Of a DNA stretch of 64,000 nucleotides, positions 35,501-49,100 are shown piece by piece. Positions within the stretch are counted from its first letter, which is position 1. Every line of letters starts with the position of its first letter. Position numbers and translations under genes: made by a program. The notes under the pieces were generated by a model that saw only the letters and a program-made list of their open reading frames with translations, had not been told where the DNA came from and ran no database searches. The stretch spans positions 3,410,001-3,474,000 of the forward strand of contig NC_088716.1 of NCBI RefSeq assembly GCF_963576615.1, given 5' to 3'. Source of the stretch: Watersipora subatra. Lineage: Eukaryota; Bryozoa; Gymnolaemata; Cheilostomatida; Watersiporidae.

Positions 35501-38500
35501 TGAATATGTTGAATTAATAATAACAATTCTTGCATAGAAGTGTGTGTATAAAAAGTTACTGTTTCACCAACAGCTATCCATCAAAACTCTGAATACGACG
35601 ATACCGGTACGACGATATGTTATGTAAAAATAAAATATTGTAGTTTCTTTGTCCGATCGAAGGTGAGAGAATTTAGATGCTATTCCCGCTCGAGATAATA
35701 CAATTGTCTGTGTGAAAAGTAGTGACCTTAACAGCGATTTAGCATTTAAACCTTAAGAAAAGCCAGAAATAAAGGTTCACAAAAACGGCGTCGTGTTTCA
35801 TAGAGTTAATAAAATTTGATCGCCAAATTCTAATATCGAGAGAGTCTATTGTCGTTTTGCCGATAACAAATTAGCCCTAATGCGTCGAGGACAAAAAAGC
35901 ATCGCGTGTCATGAAGCTAAAAGAAAGCCATCGAGTTGAAATTATTATGTCATTTCTGTGTGAAAACGGCAAACGATGAATAGGTTATGTATAAAGGCGT
36001 GTACTAACCGGAGATTCCCGTTAATGCGCTCTAGATACCTAGTAGCGGGTAATAGTCCGAAAAGTACAGTACTCTATAAGGCGGACACTCAATCACACGC
36101 ACACACAGACAACGATTGCCGTTTATATAGTAGATAATTGTCACTTGAGACTAAAGGGTGGCTGTGACACCACCCTTTTGTAATTATGATAGAGCGGGGC
36201 TATGTCTAAACAAATGTAACTACAATAGCCATTTTGGTTATAAACCTGGGATACACCAATAGCATGCCAACTGGTTGCACTTCCTTGGTTACTACCTCCT
36301 GAAATGAAGCTCTGGTTGTCCTGTGATGCAACTCTACTACTCTTACGTTCTGAAGGAGTGCTACTTGTTTCTTTCAGCTGCATCAGCACAGTATTTCTAC
36401 TGGAGATCCATTGCCTGATCATTGTCATTTCCCTGTTGTAGTAATGCTATAACCCTACTATACTACTGCATTGTACCGTTGTACTGCTGTTGTACCACCG
36501 TTGTACTGCTGTTGTACCACCGTTGTACCCTGTTGTACTGCTGCTTTACTCCTGCTAAAGTACTGTTTCACTCTTGCGGCATTGCTGTTGTAGTTGTTTA
36601 GCCCCATGCTGATAGGCCTGATGGAGAAGGCAAGAGGGCTGACACTGGTTTCAAAGAACTACCTCTGCGCTCTTAATATCCTCAAAGATCTTTTGCTTCT
36701 CAAAGATTCCTCTACTGGAAGCAGTCCATTTGTTAATTTGGTGAGTGCATGCTGGGTATGGCTTTAGGGATTGTCTACAGTTGAAGTTGTCTACTCCAAG
36801 TTTAATCGTTTTGAAGTTCAACAATCTGATAGAAAACAAACGGGTCAGTTTCTTTGTGAAAAAACAACATGTATTTTCCGACTATCATAGTGAAGAGGAA
36901 AATTCCAAGCCATCCATATCTGTAAGAGGCTGATTTTGTATAAGACATTTTTATAGGAGGCCATATTTATATGAGGTCTGTCTTTGATGAGGTCATTTTA
37001 TATGCTGCATTTATGATATCAGATCCTCCATGAAGCCATACTATTATCAGGCTATGTTATTTATTAATTTAAGGAAAGTTTTATAAGGAAATTTTTCTAC
37101 AAGGTCATTTTAATGTGCAATATTTATATGAGGTCCTATTGATATGAGACTCTGATAAAATGTCCAGAGAGACTATTAAACTTAATTTATCAGCAAAGCC
37201 ATAAGAATACTGTTTGGCAGTTTTTAGAGTAAAAATAAATTATGCATATGTAATTAGATTGCCTATGCTTGCTTTGCATTTCTACCTGAGTTTATAATCC
37301 TGGCAATTATAATACATTCTAGTGCTGGGCACGGGTAATAAAACTCATTGAACTCGCAGGTTTATCTTCTCTCGAGCCTCGGGTAATAAAAATTTTGAGC
37401 ATTGCGCTATTGCGGGTTTAGGTTTTTACTTGCGAGTTCGGGCTTGGGTACGCGAATCCGTCGAGTAGAGTGAACAAAAATTCGGTCTATTTAACAACCC
37501 GCCTGTTAACGCTGTGAGCACGAATGTCGGTCGATAGAGAATAGTAAAAGATAATAAGTCAATTGAATAGATTATAATTGTATTATAAATTTGTAGATAT
37601 GTCTGATGTTTGAAAATTTTAAACATAAAACTGGTATCAACAAACCCGATACCCGATAAAACCCGTTGGCCACGAATTACTCGTGACAAGCGCTGCCAGC
37701 TACCCGATGCTCGAAAAATCGAACGGAAGGGAGCGAGTCTAAACTCGTTAGCCAAGAAGTACTCGTGCCCAGCACTAATACATTCTGATAGAAGAAGTAG
37801 GTAGAGAAGACAATTCAATGAAATATCCTGGCGTTTGAATCACCTTCCCAAGTTGCTTTTATCATATTGTCTAACAGGAAACAATGTAGTTTTTTAAATT
37901 TCTATAATAGCTTTTTTGTGTGACCTCATTGGCAGCTCTATAGTGTGACATCATCGGTAGCTCTCTAGTGTGACATCATTGGCAGCTCTATAGTGTGACA
38001 TCATTGGCTGTTCTCTAGTGTGACATCATCGGTAGCTCTATAGTGACATCATCTGCAGCCGCCCCAAGTTGTGCAAGGTTCTCACTTCTCAGTTTATTTC
38101 TTTGCAGGTTGTAAATTTGGAAAACTGGCTCCCTGCTCCAGTGACTACTGACACAGCAGGAATTATGGTGCAAAATATCTCCTTTTTGGGGGCTTTTCTG
38201 GGCTTGTCAACCTTTGCTGAGGATACGGTTAGTTCTTAAGCTAAAGTCTACAACTCTTGATAGACTTACACGTTTCATCTGACCATCTATGTCTATGATG
38301 CTATGTCTATGATGCTATGTCTATGATGCTACCATCTATGTCTATGATGCTGTCTATGATGCTGCCTATGATGCTATGTCTATGATGCTATGTCTATGAT
38401 GCTGCCTTCCCATCAACTCTTTTATGCAAAATATAACAAATTGGATCCACAAAGGTTTTGCTTCATTCTGTCAATTCCGGCTCATGAAATCTGCTGCCCT

Positions 38501-41500
38501 TTGCTGACTCCCAGTCAGCTTTTTTGAGACTAGGAATTGCTTTTCATTGCAGTCTATGAACTGTATAATATATAGTATCTACAGATATATGTAGTCTCAG
38601 TGAATGTGCTTCTTCGTAGACTGCAGTGGCTGACACCTACTTCAGCACTGAGGGACAGGATGCCCGCTACCTCACTAACACCAATGCTATGCTGAGAAGC
38701 AATCTCAAGCTAGCCCGAGTAAGTATAGCCTTTGCTCTTGAGATTATTCTGGATGTTTGTAGCCTTTGTTCTTTAAACTTACTCGATGAAATATTGTTAT
38801 TATTCAAGTCAACTTAAGTGATTCTAGCCTTTGTTCCTCCATTTTGTCTTTTCCTTACACATAGTCAATTAGAATTGTCTTTGCTTAAGAAGTTGGCGTT
38901 TAACCAAGTTAGTGCTTAATCTTCATTTTAATTGTTTTATACATGCATTCATTTCTAGTTTTTCAAAGTATGTCAGCGCAAGGTTATGACCTTGAAAATA
39001 GCTAGATTATAAAATGTACCGTAAACCCTTTATTTGAACACCACCTCTAATAGAATGACACTACAGGAGAAAGGCTGAAACATACAGCTCCATGGCATTC
39101 AAGTAGAGGTTTTACGGTAATCAAGTAATTCTATTGAGCAAGTCTTGATATGGTGAACAGGAAGTATGAGATACATTGTATAACTGCTGTCATACAATGT
39201 ATCTACTGAATTTTAGCTGCAGATGTGTGAAATAATACTGACGATTTTGCGGGTGAAAGAAACTCGTCCCGCTGTCTTGAGCCTGTTGGCTACTTTCCTG
39301 GAAGCCAACGGCCGCCGATCTCAGATTCAAGTCGATGAAAGGAAGGTTGCTACAGATGGTTTCATGCTGAATCTTCTCTCATGCCTGCATGAGCTCAGCA
39401 TAGACAAGATCTCTGTTAGCAAGGTAGGATCGGCTATTTTATTTGTGATCTCTGTACTTTTGTACAAAAAAAGGCTAATAATATGAAACTTAGGCTGATA
39501 TGCTGTATTTCTGGATTCTCTCCACGTAGCCAGTATGTGATGTGATAGACATGAGGGGTTCAGATTCAAATTGTGTACACTTACAGAATTAGTGTAGTTT
39601 TGGCCTTGATTGTCATGTACAGTTGTACGTGATGTTCGAGTCGGGTAAAGTATGTTTATGCATCATTAAAAGTTATGAGCCTGAGGTCTTTACAATTAGT
39701 TGTATGTTCTCAGGCTATGATAGCAGTATGTTTGCTTCTTGACAAATGCATTCGATGTTACGATTGTTTTTATTGGTATCAATCATTAGTCTTTGATAGA
39801 CTAATTACTGTGTCTGTCCGATATGACTAAAGCAGCATATAGAGGACAACTCCAAGTTAGAGTACGACTAGGCCTAACATATGCTATTGTGTAGTCCGTT
39901 CAACGATAGTTGCTTTCAAAATCTTTTTACATGTTCCCTTTTGAGGGTCTTTGTTGCGAATCCGAAATCACTAGGAGACAAATATAAATACTGGTTTGAT
40001 GGCTACATTTGAGGTAGAAAATTGGACTCTCTTTATGCACTATGTTTCCATGATGCGCAGTGCTTCGGAGTTGCGACCTCTCCGAATCATGGAAACGGCG
40101 TCTTCGCACTGAAATCACTGCTCACTGGTCAGTGCGAAGCCAGTGCAAATTCGCAGCAAGGAAACGGCAATTGCGCAGTGGCTGCGCATAGCTCTCATGC
40201 CGTGGAAACAGATTCTTCGAGCGCCATAGACTAGTGCAAAAGTTATCCTGCTTATCTTTGTTTTTGCTATTCTTCCGATATTTTTTCACCTAAATTTAAT
40301 TAGGATCTGCTCCTACGAAGATGATGAAGTGATTACTTTCCTGGACTTTGTTATCGATACCAACACTTTTCGAAAAATAGGTGGCAAGCCCTAAAGTAAC
40401 ATTTCAATAATCTATTACTGATATAAATATTTATTAAAAATATATTATTTGTAAAAATTGTGTTAAAGTTTGTAAAAGATTGTGGATGTGTATTGTAAAT
40501 AAAAGTATAATGATGACAAAATCATAAAAAGACTTGTTCTGACGTTCAGTAAGCGTGATCGATTCCGTGTATCCATCCAGCGATTCGATTTATACAATTT
40601 CTCTTTTCTGGCTAATTTGCTGAAAACCACTGCGCAGCATGTAAACGTACAATCCCTCGACTTTGGAGGGGGCTGCTTCGCAGTACTGCGCACCATGGAA
40701 ACATAGTGATAAACACATGCATGTATGTGAAATGTCTATTTTTAATACTATTTCTATTTTAATTTGTGCATTTTTATATGTGTACTACTTTAGCAACATC
40801 ATTACAAGATTTGAGTACTTTAAATCCGGTGATTGACAGGACTAAGCAAGTGCTTTCTCTGACTGTTTCAGTGCAAGCACCTGCTAGGTAATCAAACAAA
40901 CAATCTTTACGTTCCCTCAACAATTTTCATGTTATTAACTGCTCTGATCAGCATTTCCATTCTTGCTGTTTGTTACAGATTGATGGCCTTTACTTGTACC
41001 ACCCGCAAAGAAAATTGAAGGTTGCTGATTGCTCTAGACTAAAGGCTACAGAGGCTGAAGTTGAAAAATGGATCAAAGCTATCAGTAAGTTTCATAACTA
41101 GGTCGTGTGGTGTCATCATATTGATAACTAGGTCATTCAGTGTCTCCATATTAATAACTAGCTCACACGATGTCGTCATGTTAATAAATCAGGTCATCTA
41201 GTATCTTTATGCTGATAACTAGGTCATACAGTGTATATATCACACTGTCATTCTCTACCGGTTACTTCATCATATAATGGCTGCCTTCTGATAGCCGGGC
41301 CATTAAGGATTCATAGTGTAGTAATCAGGTCACACGGTGTCAATGTTCTTTAAAGGTTGACTTGCAACAAAATTCACATTACAGTTATTTGGTATCAAAA
41401 GATTTACCATGTCTTACTCTGTTGTGTTGTAGGTGCAAAATATGTGGAAATGTGATGACAAGCTCTTAAAAGCTCAAAAACGAAAAGCTGCCGTAGATTG

Positions 41501-44500
41501 GAATCTGTTTATTTTTCTGACGTAGTCATTAAATTTGGTTATTGTCTTGTCAAGTGATCTTCTCACGTGAATTGAAAGGCCAACAAAAAGCTCAAGTTAA
41601 AACTTCTCGTAGCACTAGTTTATGACAAACACTTCGGGCTTTACCGAAGATCCCGTGTCAAATATATAGATGCTCGCTGCTTTACAGTTTTGTTTCGACT
41701 TGATCAAATCGTCAAGTCGTAATCTGATCATGTGACCCAATACTTCGCAAATAATTTTTGCAGCACTTTTCGATTATCACAGGTGACACAGTGTCTGTTA
41801 TTTGACAATTAGGTCACACAGTGTCTGTTATTTGACAATTAGGTCACACAGTGTCTGTAAGTTTATAACTAGTCTTGAGAACTCTACTTCAATTAGTAGG
41901 AGAATATAATACAAGGGGTTAGTAGTCTGGTAGGTTCTTACACTCTTCTAACTGGTACGCCAGAACCTCACATCCTTGACATTCATAAAACTATAGATTT
42001 ATGTACTTCTACTGTTTTAGACTAACATTAATAACTAGCTGTCTATTGTTTTAGAACCAGAAGAATGGATTGAACCTAAGTTTCCAACGGAGTGCTTCTT
42101 CTTCACTCTCCGCTGCATCAGCCTCTCTATCATCCCCAACATAAGGAAATACAGACGGAGAATACGTGTGATAAGGGAGCTTGCATCACTCCTCAAGGTT
42201 GTTAAAGTATATTTGTTAGCTCATTTGTTAGGTCATTAGTGCTTAGTTTCCTTATTGAAATGAGCTGCCAAACTGAGTGCAAGAGAGAGTGGTTACTAGA
42301 CCATGTATGTTAGCCTAGTGTTGATTGCTATTTCCTCTTTCACTTCCGAGAGCCGCCTAGTATGGTTCAGCAGAGCGTTTGCCTAGGGCGAAGAGCCGCA
42401 TGATGCGGCTTTAGCAGACTTCATACAAAATGTTTCTTCTTAGTGAGTAGTTAATAGTTTAGCCCATCGTATCTGTACTTAAACGAAAGGAAACAATTTA
42501 CTGCATGCGTTGAACCAATAAAAATCTGTTTACAACCTGCGCATAGTTTTGTTTTGCAAAAACTTTGTTTTTTATCGCAATTCCTTCTTAGCAATAACAA
42601 GCCGTGTCAGACATATTACGGTTACAGAGTTTTCACTCATTGTAGATCAATAGACTTTAAGTGAATTTTATTGAACAATAGTACTACAGAGAGTGATTAT
42701 TTTATTGTTAGCCGTAATAATATTGATGACTCATCCAACTCGGACACGCTCACAGTAGTAGGGGAAACGGTTGAAAATGTGTCTCAGTTCATTCTGCAAC
42801 ACATTTTGGGCTTTTTATGGCATCATCCGGTGTTAAATTTTATGCTGATTAATTTGGTACCACAATATTTTTATGGACCGGTTGGCTCAAAAGTTGTGAC
42901 AATTCATATCCACTCTTGTTAAATATTACGTTTTAACTGAATATGTAATAAGTACTTTAACTGAATATGTAATAAATACTTTAACTGAATATGTAATAAA
43001 TACTTTAACTGAATATGTAATAAATACTTTAACTGAATATGTAATCATGTCTCATTAAAGAAATTAATTTAGTAGCAAAAGAGTTAGCCATGGTAAGTGT
43101 AATGGAGTCAGCCTAGAGAATTCATAAGTGTGCTGCCTACAATAATTCACCTGACTCATGGACTTTATGGCCACAAAACTTTGATATAAAACAATCATTG
43201 TTAGACCAACTAGAGTGCTCCAATGAGCATCCAGAGCAACAAGTAGGCATGGTGGCTTTGAGGTAGTAAGAATTAAGGTGTCAAGATCATGTTTGTTTGT
43301 CAGTTGCTAAGCAATGCCGAGATGTCAAAATGATCTTTGTTTCACCCTCTTCGCTAGGACTTGGAGAAGTCAAGAGATTCGTGGCAGAGTAACGCAGCCC
43401 TTAAGTATCGTAATGAGCGACAGATGCAGAGATGGAATGAACAACTGGCTGTAAGTACATCAATGTCAGGCTGTTGCTGTAGAAACTGCACTTTACCCAC
43501 TTCCTGATTTCAGGATATCAGACTACATTAGTTTAACTGCTTAAGCAACCTTGACACAATCATGTACTGACTGTCTCTAGGTATGAGATTAGAACAACCT
43601 TGACACTATATACATCAATGCTAGTCCACATTTTCTGGTTATTTGCAGAACTTCAAAAGGGCACAACTCTGTTCGGATACATCAGTACTTGACCCAGATA
43701 TACTGAGTAGAACCATAAGGTTTTACGGACTGTCCTCCCTTTTTCTTCTCCAGCAAGTTGGTTGCAACCTTGACCTACCTAAACTGCCTCTTGCCGCTAG
43801 TGTGCCCATGGCCTTTGCCTCTCTTCCGGAGTATATCATTGATGACATGGCCGATTTTATTCTTTTTATAGAGCAGTAAGTTTAGACTGGCAATCTTTTG
43901 GTATTTCAGATATTTACAACGGGTGTTACTGACCAGCCTTAAATTGCCAGGTTTCTGTTTGTAACTCACCGGATTTTCTGTTCATAGCCAGTGCTAGTCC
44001 TTTCGGATTTCTAATAAAGATGTCGTAGTAGCATTCTTATTGCCTACATAGACATCTACAGTCCTCATTCGCTTTAGGTTTTACAACCGAGAAGTCAGTT
44101 GAACTTCTTATAGTTTTATCGTTGACTCTCTGTAACTGTTCTCTATCTGCAGCCAGAATAGTTCCTTATCTACAAGCAATCGCTGATGCCTAGCTGAGTT
44201 CATAAAAATATCTCTTTTTAACCTGGTACACTGGCAGCCATTTTAGAGCATATTTATATTTGTTGTTATACGAGTGTATTAATATTATTACTGGGTCTAC
44301 TATAGACGGTAGCAACTATTGTTCATGTGATTTGAATGAGTCGTGCATTGTAGAAACATGCCAGTAGTGCTAACAGAGCCTCTGTGCTGCCGAGCTGTCG
44401 CCGATATTGTCACACTTCTCGTCGTGCTTGTCTGCTCACCAAGCTACATAAAGAACCCGTACCTGACTGCCAAGCTTGTCGAGATTATCTTCACAGCTGA

Positions 44501-46083
44501 CTCTAACATTTCGGGCAACACCTGCAAGGACTTTTCTCAGCAGATTTACGAGCACACAGTAGCCTTAGATCATCTCATGCCCAGTCTCATGAGGTTCTAT
44601 GTTGGTGCGTATGCCTTAATGTCCCAGTCTCATGAGGTTCTATGTTGGTGCGTATGCCTTAATGTCCCAGTCTCTACAACTCGCTACTTTTGTATGACAA
44701 GTTCTGAATTCTTTGGAAGTATGTCTTCGGTAAAAGCACTGTTGGCTAACAGTCATACAGTCATTGGAGTAATATAGCCTGAAATATGTTATTAGCAGAA
44801 TAGCACTAGTGATAGCCATTTCTTCTATTTCACTCCAAAAGCAATGAGAAACTTGACCAATATTACTCACTCAGGTTATGCAAGAGCTTTTTCTGGACTG
44901 TTGCATGCAGCTGAGTTTGAAATCGGTAAATGACCAATAGGAAAACTTGAAATCGGTAAATGACCAATAGGAAAACTTGAAATCGGCAAATGACCAATAG
45001 GAAAACCTGAAATTGATAAATGGCCAATAAGGAATTGACAGTCAAGGCATGAATAAGAGTGTTTTAGGTGCTGAATATGCAGCCAGTTTGTTCAAGCAGC
45101 AACTCACAAAGGGTTTCTGTGGTTTTGCCAAATGATTTGTCAGGAGTTGTCAGCTCTTGTTGAAATTGTATATTTTAGATATCGAAAGCACAGGCTCACA
45201 CACGGAATTCTTTGACAAATTTGGTATTCGCTATCAGATCAGCATAATCTTCAAAAGTCTCTGGTGTATTAAAGCTCACAAGGCACAGTTTATACGGACA
45301 GCCAGGTAGGCACGGTTCAATAGTTGCGGCTATCTAGTGAGTTACCACACCAGAAGTATCATCGGGATCACACAAGTATCACTCGAGGTCAATAGTTTTA
45401 GCTCAGTCGTGTAGCTAGAAGTAATTGGTTACAGCACAGATATATATTTGTAATTGGTTACAGCACAGATATATAGCTAGATGTAATTGGTTACAGCACA
45501 GATATATAGCTAGATGTAATTGGTTACAGCACAGATATATAGCTAGATGTAATTGGTTACAGCACAGATATATAGTTAGAATTGGTTACAGCACAGATAT
45601 ATAGCTAGATGTAATTGGTTACAGCACAGATATATAGCTAGATGTAATTGGTTACAGCACAGATATATATTTAGAATTGGTTACAGCACAGATATATAGC
45701 TAGATGTAATTGGTTACAGCACAGATATATATTTAGAATTGGTTACAGCACAGATATATAGCTAGATGTAATTGGTTACAGCACAGATATATAGCTAGAT
45801 GTAATTGGTTACAGCACAGATATATAGCTAGATGTAATTGGTTACAGCACAGATATATAGCTAGATGTAATTGGTTACAGCACAGATATATATTTAGAAT
45901 TGGTTACAGCACAGATATATAGCTAGATGTAATTGGTTACAGCACAGATATATAGCTAGATGTAATTGGTTACAGCACAGATATATATTTAGAATTGGTT
46001 ACAGCACAGATATATAGCTAGATGTAATTGGTTACAGCACAGATATATATTTAGAATTGGTTACAGCACAGATATATAGCTAG

Positions 46084-46124
<41 letters not shown>

Positions 46125-49100
46125 ATTTCACCTTTAAAGATTACACAATTGAATTAATACTCGAGACAAAATATAATTAACCAATGCGTGAAAAAATAAC
46201 AATAAGTAAGAAATGATGATGGGGCCCATTGCGAAATGGCAAAGCCAGTGGTACGCGAGCCCGAGTCAGCAGCACAAAAACCAGACCGTAACACTCACTC
46301 TCCAGACTGGAGATGGTGCCTCAGTTCCACCTTATATTTACCGAGACATTTTATTGATCTTATTGAATTAGGTAGTCGATTCCACAGCGCAGGTGTTGCA
46401 AAGTTTGAGGATCGTTGACCGGCTAAAGTTAGATGATTAGGTACGGGAAGAGAAAGTAATTGATGACGAGTATTATAAAATGGTAGTGCTGGATCACATT
46501 TTGAGTAAAATAATTTATGGGCTTGAATAAGCAACTTATATTTATGCAATTTATCAATAGTTAAAATATCAGAGGTTTTAAATAAATCGTTTGTTGGAAA
46601 TCCAAATGGCTTACGGTTAATGATTCTGACAATTTTCTTTTGAAACTGTATTATTTTGCTAAGATGAATTTTGGATGCATTGCCATAAGTTTCTATTGAA
46701 TAGCATAATTTGGAGTGAATAAGTGTGTAATAAAGCATAATCAGCAATTTTTTTGGTATGAAAGCACTTATGCGGTAAAAAATGCCTGATATAGGCCGTA
46801 AATCTAATAAAAGCTTACGAGCGTGGGAAGACCAGTTCAAATTTTTATCAATTGACACTCCAAGAAATTTGACTTCATCTATTGCTTTAATAAAAGTGTT
46901 ATTAAAAAGAATAGGCTGATCAAATTTAATTTTGCTCTGGTAATTTTTAAAAACAGTAAAACAGGTTTTGTCAAAGTTAATGGTTAATTTGTTCGTTTGA
47001 CACCAATCAGCTAGTTTTTCAAGATCAGATTGGACTTTAGGTAAATCGTCGTTTAGGTTCTTTGAACTCATAAACAAATTGGTATCATCAGCATACAATA
47101 TAGGAGTTAGATGAGTTAAACAATCACAAAGATCATGTTAGATCACAAAGGATAGGTTAGATGTAATTGGTTACAGCACAGATATATAGCTAGATGTAAT
47201 TGGTTACAGCACAGATATATAGCAGGAGGTTATTAATTACAATCGGATAGAGCCTGAAGTTTGAAGAGCATTTCCTGTTTTTTACATCTTCAGTTTTTAT
47301 CCCTAGTTTTCTGTTGTCATGTAATTTCATAGAAGTTTTACGCATAGAGCAACGCATCATAGAGCAACGCGTCATAGAACAACTCTCCTAACATCTTAGC
47401 ATAAAGTATTGAGAGGACATGATATGTTATTTATTCTGCCATTCCTAAGGCTATAGGAGTCTGCTGAAGGCACTTGTTGTTATCACTCATCAACTTCTTG
47501 TAGATTCAAGCAGGTTGGGATAGGTTAGAATGGATTGGGATAAGTTAGAATGGATTGGGATAGGTTAGAATGGATTGGAATAGGTTAGAATGGATTGGGA
47601 TAGGTTAGAATGGATTGGGATAGGTTAGAATGGATTGGGATAGGTTAGAACGGATTGGGATAAGTTAGAATGGATTGGGATAGGTTAGAATGCATTGGGA
47701 TAGGTTAGAATGGATTGGGATAGGTTAGAATGGATTGGGATAGGTTAGAATGGATTGGGATAAGTTAGAATGGATTGGAATAGGTTAGAATGGATTGGGA
47801 TAGGTTAGAATGGATTGGGATAAGTTAGAATGGATTGGGATAGGTTAGAACGGATTGGGATAGGTTAGAATAGATTGGGATAGGTTAGGACGGATTGGGA
47901 TAGGTTAGAACGGATTGGGATAGGTTGGAACGGATTGGGATAGGTTGGAATGGATTCGGATAGGTTGGAATGGATTCGGATAGGTTGGAATGGATTCGGA
48001 TAGGTTGGAATGGATTCGGATAGGTTGGAATGGATTCGGATAGGTTGGAATGGATTGGGATAGGTTAGGATGGATTGGGATAAGTTAGAATGGATTGGGA
48101 TAGGTTAGAACGGATTGGGATAGGTTAGAATGGATTGGGATAAATTAGAATGCATTGGGATAGGTTAGAATGGATTGGGGTAGGTTAGAATGGATTGGGA
48201 TAGGTTAAAATGGATTGGGATAGGTTAGAATGGATTGGGATAGGTTAGAATGGATTGGGATAAGTTAGAATGGATTGGGATAGGTTAGAACGGATTGGGA
48301 TAGGTTAGAATGGATTGGGATAAATTAGAATGCATTGGGATAGGTTAGAATGGATTGGAATAGGTTAGAATGGATTGGGGTAGGTTAGAATGGATTGGGA
48401 TAGGTTAGAATGGATTGGGATAGGTTAGAATGGATTGGGATAAGTTAGAATGGATTGGGATAGGTTAGAACGGATTGGGATAGGTTAGAATGGATTGGGA
48501 TAAATTAGAATGCATTGGGATAGGTTAGAATGGATTGGAATAGGTTAGAATGGATTGGGATAGGTTAGAATGGATTCTGATGGGTTAGGATGGATTGGGA
48601 TAAGTTAGAACGAATTGGGATAGGTTAAAATGGATTGGGATAAGTTAGAATGGATTGAGATAAGTTAGAATGGATTGGGATAAGTTAGAATAGATTGGGA
48701 TAGGTTAGAACGGATTGGAATAGGTTAGGACGGATTGGGATAGGTTAGAACGGATTGGGATAGGTTGGAACGGATTGGGATAGGTTGGAATGGATTCGGA
48801 TAGGATGGAATGGATTCGGATAGGTTGGAATGGATTCGGATAGGTTGGAATGGATTCGGATAGGTTGGAATGGATTGGGATAGGTTAGGATGGATTGGGA
48901 TAAGTTAGAATGGATTGGGATAGGTTAGAATGGATTGGGATAGGTTAGAACGGATTGGGATAGGTTAAAATGGATTGGGATAAATTAGAATGCATTGGGA
49001 TAGGTTAGAATGGATTGGGGTAGGTTAGAATGGATTGGGATAGGTTAGAATGGATTGGGATAAGTTAGAATGGATTGGGATAGGTTAGGATGGATTGGGA

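Noticed and set aside
44863..45045. 60-codon frame with FQVFLLVIY repeats
   Set aside because: Reading of the 30-bp minisatellite in UBE4B intron 16.
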